64,000 nucleotides of DNA from positions 1 through 64,000 of the forward strand of contig UQFE01000006.1 in the NCBI GenBank assembly GCA_900540255.1, read 5' to 3'. The notes beneath the pieces were generated by a model. The model was not told where the DNA came from and ran no database searches. It was given only the letters and a program-made list of their open reading frames with translations. This document shows positions 28,762 through 38,166 of the stretch, piece by piece. Position numbers and translations under genes: made by a program. Positions within the stretch are counted from its first letter, which is position 1. The number at the start of each line of letters is the position of its first letter. Source of the DNA: an uncultured Clostridium sp. GTDB taxonomy: Bacteria; Bacillota; Clostridia; Clostridiales; Clostridiaceae.

Positions 28762-29982
28762 ATGAATAAAGTAGTAAAAGGTAGTTTTGAACTTATGAAG
28801 CAAATGAATGTTTCAGCAGTTCTTAAGATAATTAGGGATAATGGAAGTTTATCTCGTGCAGATGTAGCAAAAATAACAGGATTAACTCCAGCAAGTGTTA
28901 CTAATATAACTAAAATATTAATTGAAGATGGATATTTAGTTGAATGTAAAATAGGAGAATCAAGTGGAGGAAGGCCTCCAATAATATTAGAATTAAATCC
29001 TAATGCTAGATATGTAATAGGAGTAGGCATAGGAGTAGGAGTAATTGATGTAGTCATAACTAATCTTTCAGCTCACATTATATTAAAAAAATCTATTGAA
29101 ATAAGTGAAGAAAGATATGATTATGATTTTGTTTTTAAAAAGTTAGTTAATTTAATTAATGAAGTTATAAAAGAAAGTAATATTAATAAAGAAAAAATAT
29201 TGGGTGCAGGGGTTGCATTACATGGAATAGTAAACGCCAAAACAGGAATCTCAATATATTCGCCATATTATGATTGGAAGGACAAAGATATTAAAAAGGC
29301 ATTAGAAAATGAATTAAATTTAAATGTTTATGTTGATAATGATGTTAGAGCAATGGCTTTAGGTGAAAGCTGGTTTGGAATTACTAAGAATATAGGAAAT
29401 TTTGTAACATTAAATATATCTAATGGTATAGGTGCTGGAATCATTATAAACAACAAGCCTTATTATGGAGTTGATTTTAGTGCTGGAGAAATAGGACATA
29501 TAGTTGTAGATGGCGATGGAGAAAAGTGTAATTGTGGGAATTATGGATGTTTAGAAACAGTATCATCTAATAACAATATTACTAAAAAAACTATAAAACT
29601 TATTAAACAAGGTGCTAATAGTATATTAAAGGATATTAAAGAAGATATTAATGATTTAACTATAGATGATATATGTTATGCTGCTAAGCTAGAAGATGAA
29701 CTTGCAATTTCAATAATAAAAGAAAGTTCAAGATATATAGGAATAGCAATTACTAATTTAATAAATATATTAAATCCTACAGCAATAGTAGTAGTTGGTG
29801 AAATTTTTGAAAATACATTTTATGCAATTGAAACATTAAATGAAATTGTAAAAAATAGAGGAATGAAACTTTCAAGTGAAAATGTAAAAATAATTAAAAG
29901 TATGCTAGGAAGAGATGCAGCTGTAGTTGGTGCATCAACATTAGTTATACAAGAGCTATTTAATGGGATGAAAATTAATTAA
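28762..29982 (+). CDS. ROK-family transcription repressor (NagC/XylR-like)
   Basis: 406 residues: N-terminal winged helix (~10-75; ISRADVAKITGLTPASVTNI-like helices and the ROK repressor wing SSGGRPPIILELN) plus a ROK sugar-binding domain with the zinc motif CNCGNYGCLE (~256) and GIGAGIIINN. Such proteins bind sugars or sugar phosphates and release DNA. It lies 37 bases upstream of galT in the same direction, so control of galactose genes, and of itself, is the natural inference. The ribosome binding site is weak (GTGGTG). Confidence 0.88.
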   Translation: MNKVVKGSFELMKQMNVSAVLKIIRDNGSLSRADVAKITGLTPASVTNITKILIEDGYLVECKIGESSGGRPPIILELNPNARYVIGVGIGVGVIDVVITNLSAHIILKKSIEISEERYDYDFVFKKLVNLINEVIKESNINKEKILGAGVALHGIVNAKTGISIYSPYYDWKDKDIKKALENELNLNVYVDNDVRAMALGESWFGITKNIGNFVTLNISNGIGAGIIINNKPYYGVDFSAGEIGHIVVDGDGEKCNCGNYGCLETVSSNNNITKKTIKLIKQGANSILKDIKEDINDLTIDDICYAAKLEDELAISIIKESSRYIGIAITNLINILNPTAIVVVGEIFENTFYAIETLNEIVKNRGMKLSSENVKIIKSMLGRDAAVVGASTLVIQELFNGMKIN

Positions 29983-30019
29983 TTATATGGTAATAAAATA
30001 GATAGAAATGGGTGAGATT

Positions 30020-31543
30020 ATGAATAATATTGGATATGAAATTGAAAGACTTTTAAAATTTGCTTTAAAAAAGAATATGATTTCTAAGTGGGATGTAATT
30101 CCAACTAGAAATGCATTAATTGATTTATTAAAGCTTGAATCACCATTTGAAGGAGAAGTAGAAGAAGTATCTGAAGAAACACCAGTAAAAATATTAAATA
30201 ATATTTTAGATTATGCAGTTGAGGCAGGATTGATAGAAGAAAACACAACAACATATAGGGATTTGTTTGATGCAAGAATTATGGGATTATTAATGCCTAG
30301 GGAAAGTGAAATTGTAAAGGAATTTTACAATAAATATGAAAATGAATCTAAAGAAAAAGCAACAAGTTGGTTTTATGATTTAAGCAAATCATCTAATTAT
30401 ATTATGACACAAAGAATAGCTAAAAATCTTTGGTGGCCAGTACAAACTGAATATGGTGATTTGGAAATAACAATTAATTTATCTAAACCTGAAAAAGATC
30501 CAAAAGAAATTGCTAAGGCAAAATTAATGAAACAATTAACTTATCCAAAATGTTTACTTTGTAAAGAAAATGTAGGGTATGCAGGAAGGGTAAATCATCC
30601 AGCAAGACAAAATCATAGAATCATACCTATGACTTTAGGAAACAAGGACTGGTTCCTTCAGTATTCTCCATATGTTTATTATAACGAACATTGTATTGTT
30701 TTTAGTGGAGAACATGAACAAATGAAATTAACTAAAAATTCAATTGAAAGATTAGTTGAGTTTACAGAAGTTTTACCACATTACTTTATAGGTTCAAATG
30801 CTGATTTACCAATAGTTGGGGGATCTATATTAACACATGATCATTATCAAGGTGGAAGACATGAATTTCCAATGGAAAAAGCTAAGGTTGAAAAATATTA
30901 CGAAAGTAGTAAGTATAAAAATCTTGAAATTGGAATTGTTAAATGGCCTATGTCAGTAGTGAGGATAAAGGGAAAGGATAAAAATGAAGTTATAAATGCT
31001 ACTATGGATATGTTTGAAGCATGGAAAAAATATTCAGATGAAGAAAATGAAATATTAGCATTTACAGGAGATACTCCTCATAATACAGTTACACCAATAG
31101 CAAGAAGAAAAGATGAAGCTTTTGAAATAGATATTGTTTTAAGAAATAATAGAGCTTCAGAAGAGCATCCAGATGGAATATTCCATCCACATAAGGAACT
31201 TCATCATATAAAGAAAGAAAATATAGGATTAATTGAAGTTATGGGACTAGCTGTTTTACCAGGTAGATTAGAAAAAGAACTAGATATTATAGCAAATATT
31301 TTATGTGGTGAAATATCATACAACAGGGAAAAGGCACAAAATAATGAAGAAATTAATAAGCACATTCCATGGATAGAAAAAATGTTAAGTGAAAACTTAT
31401 CATTAAATTACTTAGAAGCAAAAGAATTAATAAAAAAAGAAGTTGGAATTATATTTTCAAGGGTATTAGAAGATGCCGGGGTATTTAAAAGAAATGAAAA
31501 AGGACAAGAAGGATTTAATAAGTTCTTAAATAAAGTAATATAG
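30020..31543 (+). CDS. galT: UDP-glucose--hexose-1-phosphate uridylyltransferase (Firmicutes type)
   Basis: 507 residues, matching the long GalT of low-GC Gram-positives (family GalT2), not the ~350-residue E. coli type. Moves UMP from UDP-glucose to galactose 1-phosphate in the Leloir pathway. Visible landmarks: TYPKCLLCKENVGYAGR, ARQNHRIIPM, IVGGSILTHDHYQGGRHEFPM carrying the catalytic histidine triad region, and FHPHKELHHIKKENIGLIEVMGLAVLPGRL. An in-frame ATG at 30008 overlaps the ribosome binding site GGGTGAG, so 30020 is used. It precedes galK, separated by an unusual 266-base repeat region. Confidence 0.93.
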   Translation: MNNIGYEIERLLKFALKKNMISKWDVIPTRNALIDLLKLESPFEGEVEEVSEETPVKILNNILDYAVEAGLIEENTTTYRDLFDARIMGLLMPRESEIVKEFYNKYENESKEKATSWFYDLSKSSNYIMTQRIAKNLWWPVQTEYGDLEITINLSKPEKDPKEIAKAKLMKQLTYPKCLLCKENVGYAGRVNHPARQNHRIIPMTLGNKDWFLQYSPYVYYNEHCIVFSGEHEQMKLTKNSIERLVEFTEVLPHYFIGSNADLPIVGGSILTHDHYQGGRHEFPMEKAKVEKYYESSKYKNLEIGIVKWPMSVVRIKGKDKNEVINATMDMFEAWKKYSDEENEILAFTGDTPHNTVTPIARRKDEAFEIDIVLRNNRASEEHPDGIFHPHKELHHIKKENIGLIEVMGLAVLPGRLEKELDIIANILCGEISYNREKAQNNEEINKHIPWIEKMLSENLSLNYLEAKELIKKEVGIIFSRVLEDAGVFKRNEKGQEGFNKFLNKVI

Positions 31544-31544
31544 T

Positions 31545-31771
31545 GGCAAGTGATAAGTGACAAGTGACAAGTTAATATATTTTTGTAAATTCAGCCTAAG
31601 CTGAATTTATACCGAAACTATAAACTAGTGAGTAGTTAGTAGTTAAGGATGAAACTCCTTAGGGAGTTTCTGAGAATATATTTTTAAGAAATTCCCTACG
31701 GAATTTCAACCATAACTTGCCACTTGAAACTTGTCACTTGAAACTTGCTAAATTCAGCCTAAGCTGAATTT
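31545..31771. repeat. Complex inverted-repeat array between galT and galK
   Basis: Left flank: runs of CAAGTGA(T/C) (31545-31573). Right flank: the inverse, (A)CTTG(T/C)CACTTGAAACTTG (31714-31747). Inside are GAAACTCC-TTAG-GGAGTTTC (31651-31670), GAAATTCC-CTAC-GGAATTTC (31688-31707), and two copies of AAATTCAGC-CTAA-GCTGAATTT (31587-31608 and 31750-31771). The whole can fold into a compound cruciform or RNA structure. It begins one base after the galT stop and ends ~40 bases before galK. No ORF inside. Confidence 0.85.
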
Positions 31772-31809
31772 GAACCAAAACTACAAACTAAAAAAAGGGG
31801 TAGATTGAT

Positions 31810-32976
31810 ATGAATAGAGAAGAAATGATAAAGTTATTTAAAAATGAATATGGTGAAGATAATAGAGAAATAAAAACTTTTTTATCTCCGGGAAGAGTTA
31901 ATTTAATTGGAGAGCATATAGATTATAATGGTGGATTTGTATTTCCAGGTGCACTTACTGTGGGTATTTTTGCTGCAATAGCATTGAGAGATGATAGTAA
32001 GATAAGAATGAGATCTAAAAATGTTGCAGGTGAAGTTGTAATAAATTTAGATGAGGAATTAAAATATAAGAAAGAAGATGATTGGGGTAATTATCCTAAA
32101 GGAGTTATTAAAGCACTTAAGGATTTAGGTTGTGAAGTACAAGGTATGGATATTGTTTTATATAGTAATATTCCAGATGGAGCTGGACTTTCATCTTCAG
32201 CAGCATTAGAAGTGTTAATGGCATATATTATATTGTATTTAGAGAATCCAGAACAAATTGATAGAGTTGAAATAGCTAAGCTTTGTCAAAGGGTAGAAAA
32301 TGAATTTGTTGGTGTTAATTGTGGAATAATGGATCAATTTGCAGTTGCAATAGGAAAGAAGGATAAGGCAATACTTTTAGATTGTGCATCACTTTATTAT
32401 GAATATGCTCCATTAAATTTAGGAGAATATAGTTTAGTAATAATGAGTACAAATAAAAGAAGAGAACTTGCAGATTCAAAATATAATGAAAGAAGAGCTG
32501 AGTGTGAAAAAGCACTTGAAATTATAAATAATAATAAAGAAGAAAAGTTAGAAAACTTATGCCAAGCAACTTTAGAAGAGGTGGAAAACTTTATTACTGA
32601 TGAAACAATAAAAAAAAGAGCAAAACATGTAATTACTGAAAATGAAAGAGTTAAAAAGAGCATGGAAATGCTTAAGAATAATGATATATTAGGTTTTGGA
32701 AAGCTTTTAACAGCATCACATATGTCTCTTGAAAATGATTATGAAGTTACAGGACTGCATCTTGATACTTTAGTTCATGAAGCATTAAAAATTGAAGGGT
32801 GCATAGGTGCTAGAATGACAGGTGCTGGTTTTGGAGGATGTGCAATTGCTTTAGTAAATAATTCTAAGATAGATGAATTTAAAGAAAAAGTATCATGTGC
32901 ATATGAAGATGTTACAAAAATTAAACCATCATTTTATACAAGTAATATTGGTGAAGGGACACATGTTATTAATTAA
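31810..32976 (+). CDS. galK: Galactokinase
   Basis: 388 residues, GHMP kinase. Phosphorylates galactose at C1 with ATP. Family signature SPGRVNLIGEHIDYNGG at ~27-43, ATP loop GLSSSAALEV (~130), catalytic base aspartate in GIMDQFAVAIG (~175), and C-terminal MTGAGFGGCAIALV (~338). AAAGGGG lies before the ATG. Partners: galT upstream, the ROK regulator, and galM at 47.8 kb; galE is not in this window. Confidence 0.95.
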   Translation: MNREEMIKLFKNEYGEDNREIKTFLSPGRVNLIGEHIDYNGGFVFPGALTVGIFAAIALRDDSKIRMRSKNVAGEVVINLDEELKYKKEDDWGNYPKGVIKALKDLGCEVQGMDIVLYSNIPDGAGLSSSAALEVLMAYIILYLENPEQIDRVEIAKLCQRVENEFVGVNCGIMDQFAVAIGKKDKAILLDCASLYYEYAPLNLGEYSLVIMSTNKRRELADSKYNERRAECEKALEIINNNKEEKLENLCQATLEEVENFITDETIKKRAKHVITENERVKKSMEMLKNNDILGFGKLLTASHMSLENDYEVTGLHLDTLVHEALKIEGCIGARMTGAGFGGCAIALVNNSKIDEFKEKVSCAYEDVTKIKPSFYTSNIGEGTHVIN

Positions 32977-32997
32977 TAAAATATAAATATATAAAAT

Positions 32998-33073
32998 AAA
33001 AACTCAGTGGTTTTGAACAATCTATGTCAAGGAGAAATGGAGTTGTTCATTTTATTAACTACTGAGTTTTTAT
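32998..33073 (+). terminator. Terminator of galK
   Basis: AAAAACTCAGT pairs with ACTGAGTTTTT; an inner GAACAA / TTGTTC stem extends it; T5 follows. Confidence 0.8.
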
Positions 33074-33270
33074 ATTAAATAATAAAATTATTTTATAAGC
33101 TTGAATTGTATTATTACTTAAATAAAACTTTAAAATAAGAAAATTTTTTATATTTACATGAAATATTTTCCTGAGAAGAGTTAACTAGATAAGAGATAAA
33201 AATATTGACTATAAATTAATAAAAAAGTATAATTAATAAGTATTGCTTGAAAGAATAAAAAAGAATAATA

Positions 33271-33326
33271 TTCGTATAAAAACGAACAAAAAAAAAGTTG
33301 ACTTAAATAAAGTTCGTGTTTATACT
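33271..33326 (+). promoter_or_regulatory. Promoter with PurR-like operator, upstream of SAM hydrolase
   Basis: Perfect-spaced promoter TTGACT (33298-33303), 17 bases, TATACT (33321-33326). Around it sit AAAACGAACAAA (CGAAC at 33283-33287) and the inverted AAGTTCGTGTTT (GTTCG at 33312-33316), 24 bases apart, the geometry of paired PurBoxes in Bacillus-type PurR regulons. A third half site, TTCGT, is at 33271. One box overlaps the promoter spacer, so occupancy should repress. The rest of 33074-33270 shows nothing. Confidence 0.6.
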
Positions 33327-33370
33327 AAAGTTGTAATTAAATTCGACAAAATTTTTGGAGGCTTATATTT

Positions 33371-34228
33371 ATGAAAAATGCTTTAGTATTTCAATCAGAT
33401 TTTGGTATTGCAGATGGGGCAGTTAGTGCTATGTATGGAGTTGCATATTCTGTAGATAAGACATTACAGTTATTTGATTTAACTCATGAAATACCACAAT
33501 ATAATATTTGGGAAGCATCATACAGGTTAATACAAACAGTAGTTTATTGGCCAAAAGAAAGTGTATTTGTTTCTGTAGTAGATCCAGGTGTTGGTTCACA
33601 TAGAAAAAGTATAGGAGTTAAAACTTCAACTGGACAATATATAATAACACCGGATAATGGAACATTAACTCATATTAAGCGTATGTGTGGAATTGTAGAG
33701 GCAAGAGAAATAGATGAAACTATAAATAGATTACCTAATTCAGGTGCATCATATACATTCCATGGAAGAGATATATATGCTTATACAGGAGCAAGACTTG
33801 CTTCAGGAGTTATTAGTTTTGAACAAGTAGGACCAGAAATTCCAGTTGAAGAAATAGTTGAATTACCAGTAGTTGAATCAACTAAAGAAAATGATATAGT
33901 AACTGGAACAATTGATGTTTTAGATGTTAGATTTGGAAGCCTTTGGACTAATATAGGCAGAGAATTATTTGTTAGTTTAGGAATAAGTTATGGCGATAGA
34001 GTAGAAGTTTCAATAAAAAATGATACAAGAGAAGTATACAGAAATATAATGATATATGCAAAATCATTTGCAGATGTTCATGTTGGAGAAACTTTAGTAT
34101 ATGTTAATTCATTAGATAATTTAGCAGTTGCTATAAATCAAGGTTCTTTCTCAAAAGCATATAATATACAGACAGGAACTAATTGGATAATTTCTATAAG
34201 AAAAGCTCCAAGAGTAGTTTATGAATAA
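33371..34228 (+). CDS. SAM hydrolase (DUF62, SAM hydroxide adenosyltransferase)
   Basis: 285 residues, the size of the fluorinase/chlorinase/DUF62 superfamily. Family members of this kind use water as nucleophile and split S-adenosylmethionine into adenosine and methionine. Seen: N-terminal FQSDFGIADGAVSAMYG, VDPGVGSHRKSIGVKT, PDNGTLTHI, and FHGRDIYAYTGARLA, containing the Asp-His-Arg set typical of the hydrolases. GGAGGCTT precedes the ATG. Located 44 bases before the ECF substrate protein, so the two are probably co-transcribed under the PurR-like operator. Release of adenosine links it to purine salvage (inference). Confidence 0.9.
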   Translation: MKNALVFQSDFGIADGAVSAMYGVAYSVDKTLQLFDLTHEIPQYNIWEASYRLIQTVVYWPKESVFVSVVDPGVGSHRKSIGVKTSTGQYIITPDNGTLTHIKRMCGIVEAREIDETINRLPNSGASYTFHGRDIYAYTGARLASGVISFEQVGPEIPVEEIVELPVVESTKENDIVTGTIDVLDVRFGSLWTNIGRELFVSLGISYGDRVEVSIKNDTREVYRNIMIYAKSFADVHVGETLVYVNSLDNLAVAINQGSFSKAYNIQTGTNWIISIRKAPRVVYE

Positions 34229-34272
34229 AATTTTAAATATCATATAGTATATTTAGGAGGAGGAAACACAAT

Positions 34273-34824
34273 ATGGGGAATAAGCTATCAATTAAAACAA
34301 TTGTAGCTATAGGTATTGGTGCGGCAGTATTTATGATATTAGGTCGTTTTGGATCTATACCATCAGGAATACCAAATACTAATATTGAAACATGTTATGC
34401 ATTTTTAGCATTGATGGCAGTTTTATATGGACCAATTGCAGGTGTTGCTATTGGGTTTATAGGACATTTATTAAAAGACTTAGTATTTTTTGGATCACCA
34501 TGGTTTAGCTGGGTTATTGCATCAGCTGTTGTAGGCCTTATTATAGGTTTATCATGGAATAAATTAAAAGTTAATGAAGGTAACTTTGGTAAAAAAGAAA
34601 TGATAATATTTAATATTTACCAAGTTGTAGCAAATGCAATAGCGTGGCTTTTAATAGCACCTACATTAGATATAGTTATATATGCAGAACCAGCAAATAA
34701 GGTTTATTTACAAGGTGCTGTAGCTGGAACTTCAAATGCAATTACAGTTGGAGTATTAGGTACTATATTATTATATACTTATTCTAAGACTAGAGTTAAG
34801 AAGGGAAGCTTAGATAGAGAATAA
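34273..34824 (+). CDS. ECF transporter substrate-binding (S) protein, UPF0397 family
   Basis: 183 residues with five or six membrane helices. Starts [20 protein letters not shown] and carries [22 protein letters not shown] and [19 protein letters not shown], the hallmark stretches of UPF0397. These proteins act as the substrate-binding unit of energy-coupling factor importers; databases often label them 'riboflavin-type', but the ligand is not established. An outstanding AGGAGGAGG site precedes it. The linked SAM hydrolase and PurR-like boxes make a purine, nucleoside or methionine-related ligand worth testing. A terminator at 34831 separates it partly from ecfA. Confidence 0.88.
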   Translation: MGNKLSIKTIVAIGIGAAVFMILGRFGSIPSGIPNTNIETCYAFLALMAVLYGPIAGVAIGFIGHLLKDLVFFGSPWFSWVIASAVVGLIIGLSWNKLKVNEGNFGKKEMIIFNIYQVVANAIAWLLIAPTLDIVIYAEPANKVYLQGAVAGTSNAITVGVLGTILLYTYSKTRVKKGSLDRE

Positions 34825-34830
34825 TATTTA

Positions 34831-34868
34831 TTAAAAATACCGGAGTATTTATGTCTCTGGTATTTTTA
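34831..34868 (+). terminator. Terminator between the S-component and ATPase genes
   Basis: TAAAAATACCGGAG pairs with CTCTGGTATTTTTA (one G:U). It could attenuate transcription into the energising module. Bases 34869-35057 show no gene. Confidence 0.75.
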
Positions 34869-35057
34869 ATAGTATTTAAAATAAAAGTTGTTTCAGAATA
34901 TACATATGATTAAAAATATAGTATTATCTTTAATGTAGATTATTACTTAATTTTGTTATGAATGAAATTTTAATAAATAAATTATAAGATGTTGTATATT
35001 ATAGAATTAAATAATAATTAATAGATTTCACTATACATAAAAACGAGGAGATTTGCT

Positions 35058-36764
35058 ATGAAAAAACCTGTAATTGAGTTCGTGGATTTTTCTTTTCAAT
35101 ACAGAGCTCAAGCAAAGCCAACATTAAAAAATATAAATTTAACTATATATGAAGGAGAAAAGGTGCTTATAGTAGGACCATCAGGGTCAGGTAAAAGCAC
35201 TCTTTCTAATTGTATAAATGGGTTAGTACCTTTTTCTAATGAAGGAGAAATTTCAGGAAGTTTAAAGGTTAAAGGAAAAGAAACTAAAGAAATGAGTATA
35301 TTTGAATTATCAAATTCAGTAGGTACTGTACTTCAAGACCCAGATGGACAGTTTATAGGATTAACAGTTGGAGAAGATATAGCTTTTAAATTAGAAAATG
35401 ATTGTGTATCTCAAGAAGAAATGAAAGAAAAAGTTAAAATAGTTTCAGAAATAGTGGGAATAGATACTCATTTAAATTCTGCACCATATAGTTTATCAGG
35501 GGGACAAAAACAACGTGTTACATTAGCAGGTGTAATGGTTGGTAATGTAGATATTTTATTATTTGATGAACCACTTGCAAGCTTAGATCCTGCAACAGGA
35601 AAAAGTGCAATTGAATTAATTGATGATATTCAAAAGAAGACAAAGAAAACTATTTTAATTATAGAGCATAGATTAGAAGATGTATTACATTGCTCAGTTG
35701 ATAGAATAATAGTTGTAAATGAAGGAAAAATAGCTGCAGATATAACACCAGAACAATTATTAAGTTCTAACTTATTAGTGGAAACTGGAATACGTGAGCC
35801 ATTATATATTACAGCATTAAAATATGCAGGATGTACAATTACTCCAGATATGCATCCAGAGCATATTGATACTTTAAATATAGATAAATGTAGAGAAAAT
35901 TTAAAGAAGTGGTATGAAGGTGTACCTGAAGATAATGCTGCTAAAACTGAAAATACTATTTTAGAAATGAAAGATGTAAAGTTTTCTTATGAAAGTGGAA
36001 AAGAAATTTTACATGGTGTTTCTTTTAAAGTTAACAAGGGTGAAATGGTTAGTATTGTAGGAAGAAATGGTGCTGGTAAATCTACTATTTCTAAGCTTAT
36101 ATGTGGTTTTTATAAACCAACTGAAGGACAAATATTATTTGAAGGCAGAGATTTAATTAATGATACTATTAAAGAGCGTGCAGAAAAGATAGGTATTGTT
36201 ATGCAAAATCCAAATCAAATGATTTCAAAAACAATGATTTTTGATGAAGTAGCTTTAGGACTTAAAGTTAGGGGCGTTTCAGAAGAGGAAATTAAAAATA
36301 GAGTATTTGAAACATTAAAAGTTTGTGGATTATATGAATTCCGTAATTGGCCAATTTCTGCTTTAAGTTTTGGACAAAAGAAACGTGTTACAATTGCATC
36401 TATATTAGTATTAAATCCGGAAGTTATTATTTTAGATGAACCTACAGCTGGTCAAGATTTTAAACATTACACAGAAATTATGGAATTCTTAAAGGAATTA
36501 AATAAAAAAGGTGTAACTATTGTAATGATAACTCATGATATGCATTTAATGCTTGAATATACAAATAGAGCAATTGTATTATCTAATGGGTTAAAGTTAG
36601 CTGATGATATAGCAGCTAATGTACTTACAGATAAAGAAGTAATTATTAATGCAAATTTAAAAGAAACATCTTTATATGAATTAGCTGTAAAAGCTAACTT
36701 AGAAAACCCTAGGATGTTTGTTAAAAAGTTTATTGATTATGATAGGAGGGTTAGGGAAATATGA
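35058..36764 (+). CDS. ecfA: ECF transporter double ATPase (fused A and A')
   Basis: 568 residues with two complete ABC ATPase domains. Domain 1 (~1-265): Walker A GPSGSGKST, signature LSGGQKQR, Walker B ILLFDEPLA. Domain 2 (~295-530): Walker A GRNGAGKST, signature LSFGQKKR, Walker B VIILDEPTAGQD. Both keep the catalytic glutamate after the Walker B aspartate. The fused arrangement resembles YkoD. It powers uptake by the S component and EcfT. Overlaps ecfT by 4 bases (ATGA), so translation is coupled. AGGAG precedes the ATG. Confidence 0.92.
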   Translation: MKKPVIEFVDFSFQYRAQAKPTLKNINLTIYEGEKVLIVGPSGSGKSTLSNCINGLVPFSNEGEISGSLKVKGKETKEMSIFELSNSVGTVLQDPDGQFIGLTVGEDIAFKLENDCVSQEEMKEKVKIVSEIVGIDTHLNSAPYSLSGGQKQRVTLAGVMVGNVDILLFDEPLASLDPATGKSAIELIDDIQKKTKKTILIIEHRLEDVLHCSVDRIIVVNEGKIAADITPEQLLSSNLLVETGIREPLYITALKYAGCTITPDMHPEHIDTLNIDKCRENLKKWYEGVPEDNAAKTENTILEMKDVKFSYESGKEILHGVSFKVNKGEMVSIVGRNGAGKSTISKLICGFYKPTEGQILFEGRDLINDTIKERAEKIGIVMQNPNQMISKTMIFDEVALGLKVRGVSEEEIKNRVFETLKVCGLYEFRNWPISALSFGQKKRVTIASILVLNPEVIILDEPTAGQDFKHYTEIMEFLKELNKKGVTIVMITHDMHLMLEYTNRAIVLSNGLKLADDIAANVLTDKEVIINANLKETSLYELAVKANLENPRMFVKKFIDYDRRVREI

Positions 36765-37588
36765 GTACGATGATTGGATATTCAGATATAGATTCACCGA
36801 TTCATAAGCTAACAGGAGCATCGAAGTTAATTGCATTAATAATATGGGCAGTAGCTTCTATGATTACATATGATACTCGTGTACTTTTAGGAATGTTTGT
36901 TATAAGTATAATTGTATTTAAAATTTCAAAGGTGAAATTTAAACAAGTTTCATTTGTTTTATATTTTATATTAATATTTTTATTATTAAATAATATTGCT
37001 ATTTTTATATTTTCACCATATGAAGGTGTTCAAATATATGGAAGTAGAAATGATTTATTTAAGATTGCAGGGCCATATACAGTAACAGCACAACAATTAT
37101 TTTATCAGTTTAATATAACATTAAAATATTTTTCTATAATACCAATGGCATTATTATTTATGGTTGCAACTAATCCAAGTGAATTTGCAGCATCATTAAA
37201 TAAAATAGGAGTAAGTTATAAAATAGCATATTCAGTTTCTATAGCATTAAGATATATACCAGATGTACAAAGAGATTATCAAGATATATCATTTGCACAA
37301 CAAGCTAGAGGAATTGATATGTCTAAAAAGGAAAAGCTTACAAAAAGAATTAAAAATTCAGCTTCAATATTAATGCCATTAATATTTTCTAGTTTAGATA
37401 GAATAGAAGCTATAAGCTCAGCTATGGAGTTAAGAGCATTTGGAAGCAATAAAAAACGTACATGGTATAATGGAAGACCATTTAAGTTAGGAGATTACAT
37501 AACTATTTTAGTAGTTAGTATTATATTAATAATAGCTATTATGGCAACCATAAGTAATGGTGGACGTTTTTATAATCCGTTTATTTAA
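36761..37588 (+). CDS. ecfT: ECF transporter transmembrane protein EcfT
   Basis: 275 residues, five to six membrane helices (LIALIIWAVASMITY, LLGMFVISIIVF, FVLYFILIFLLLNNIAIFIF, MALLFMVATN, and the C-terminal ITILVVSIILIIAIMATI). The two cytosolic coupling motifs that dock on the ATPases are visible: AQQARGID (~187-194) and ELRAFGS (~229). Overlaps the ATPase gene by 4 bases. A family-2 repeat element follows directly and may end the transcript. Confidence 0.92.
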   Translation: MSTMIGYSDIDSPIHKLTGASKLIALIIWAVASMITYDTRVLLGMFVISIIVFKISKVKFKQVSFVLYFILIFLLLNNIAIFIFSPYEGVQIYGSRNDLFKIAGPYTVTAQQLFYQFNITLKYFSIIPMALLFMVATNPSEFAASLNKIGVSYKIAYSVSIALRYIPDVQRDYQDISFAQQARGIDMSKKEKLTKRIKNSASILMPLIFSSLDRIEAISSAMELRAFGSNKKRTWYNGRPFKLGDYITILVVSIILIIAIMATISNGGRFYNPFI

Positions 37589-37597
37589 AAAATAAAT

Positions 37598-37694
37598 GGG
37601 GGTGTCGCACTAAAATTTTTATGCATGATATATTGTTTTGAAAAATAAAAATCAACACAATATATTGCAGTATTTATTCTTAATGCGACACCCC
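37598..37694. repeat. Dispersed element family 2, copy C (97 bp, inverted)
   Basis: GGGGTGTCGCACTAA at one end and TTAATGCGACACCCC at the other pair over 14 of 15 positions. Read in reverse complement it aligns with copies A and B, with an extra ~30-base internal segment that doubles the CAATATATTG palindrome. It lies between ecfT and a lipoprotein gene. Confidence 0.9.
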
Positions 37695-37735
37695 AATTTT
37701 TTATATAATATACAAACAAAGGAGAAAATAATAAG

Positions 37736-38134
37736 ATGAAAAAATTATTAATAATATCAAGTATCATAGTAGCAACTACAAGCTTTATGGCTTGTGGGAA
37801 AGTTACAAATAATAATAGCAGTACTTTAATTCCTAATAATAGTACAGCTGCTAATCAAAATAATAGTACAGCTGCTAATCAAAATAATATTATAGCTAAT
37901 AATGCAAGCAATAGTACTGTAAATAGCAATAATAAAATAACAATAGAAGAAGCAAAAAGCATAGCATTAAAACATTCTAACTTAGATGAAAGTCAGGTTT
38001 CATTTATGAAAGCTAAATATGAATTTGATGATGGAATAGGAAAGTATGAAATAGAATTTTATTATAACTTTAAAGAATATGAGTATGAAATAAATGCATC
38101 TAATGGTGAAATCATTAAATATAAAATGGATTAA
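37736..38134 (+). CDS. Small PepSY-domain lipoprotein
   Basis: 132 residues. N-terminal signal with a lipobox ending in SFMAC (Cys ~20), so anchored to the outer face of the membrane. Then a low-complexity Asn/Ser/Thr/Ala linker (~21-68) containing a duplicated octapeptide NNSTAANQ, then one PepSY domain (~69-132: ITIEEAKSIALKHSNLDESQ ... YEYEINASNGEIIKYK). PepSY domains often inhibit or escort peptidases in the cell wall space. AAAGGAG lies before the ATG. Single gene, with terminator at 38167-38209. Confidence 0.85.
   Translation: MKKLLIISSIIVATTSFMACGKVTNNNSSTLIPNNSTAANQNNSTAANQNNIIANNASNSTVNSNNKITIEEAKSIALKHSNLDESQVSFMKAKYEFDDGIGKYEIEFYYNFKEYEYEINASNGEIIKYKMD
37835..37882 (+). repeat. 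24-bp in-frame tandem duplication in the lipoprotein linker
   Basis: Two exact adjacent copies of a 24-base unit (beginning AATAATAGTACAGCTG), coding the duplicated octapeptide. Slippage-prone, so linker length may vary between strains. Confidence 0.9.
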
Positions 38135-38166
38135 ATTAGTTTTGGGGAAAATATATAAATAATAAC

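Noticed and set aside
31545..31747. CRISPR-like short repeats between galT and galK
   Set aside because: Repeat units are 7-14 bases, contiguous and mirrored, without unique spacers or cas genes.
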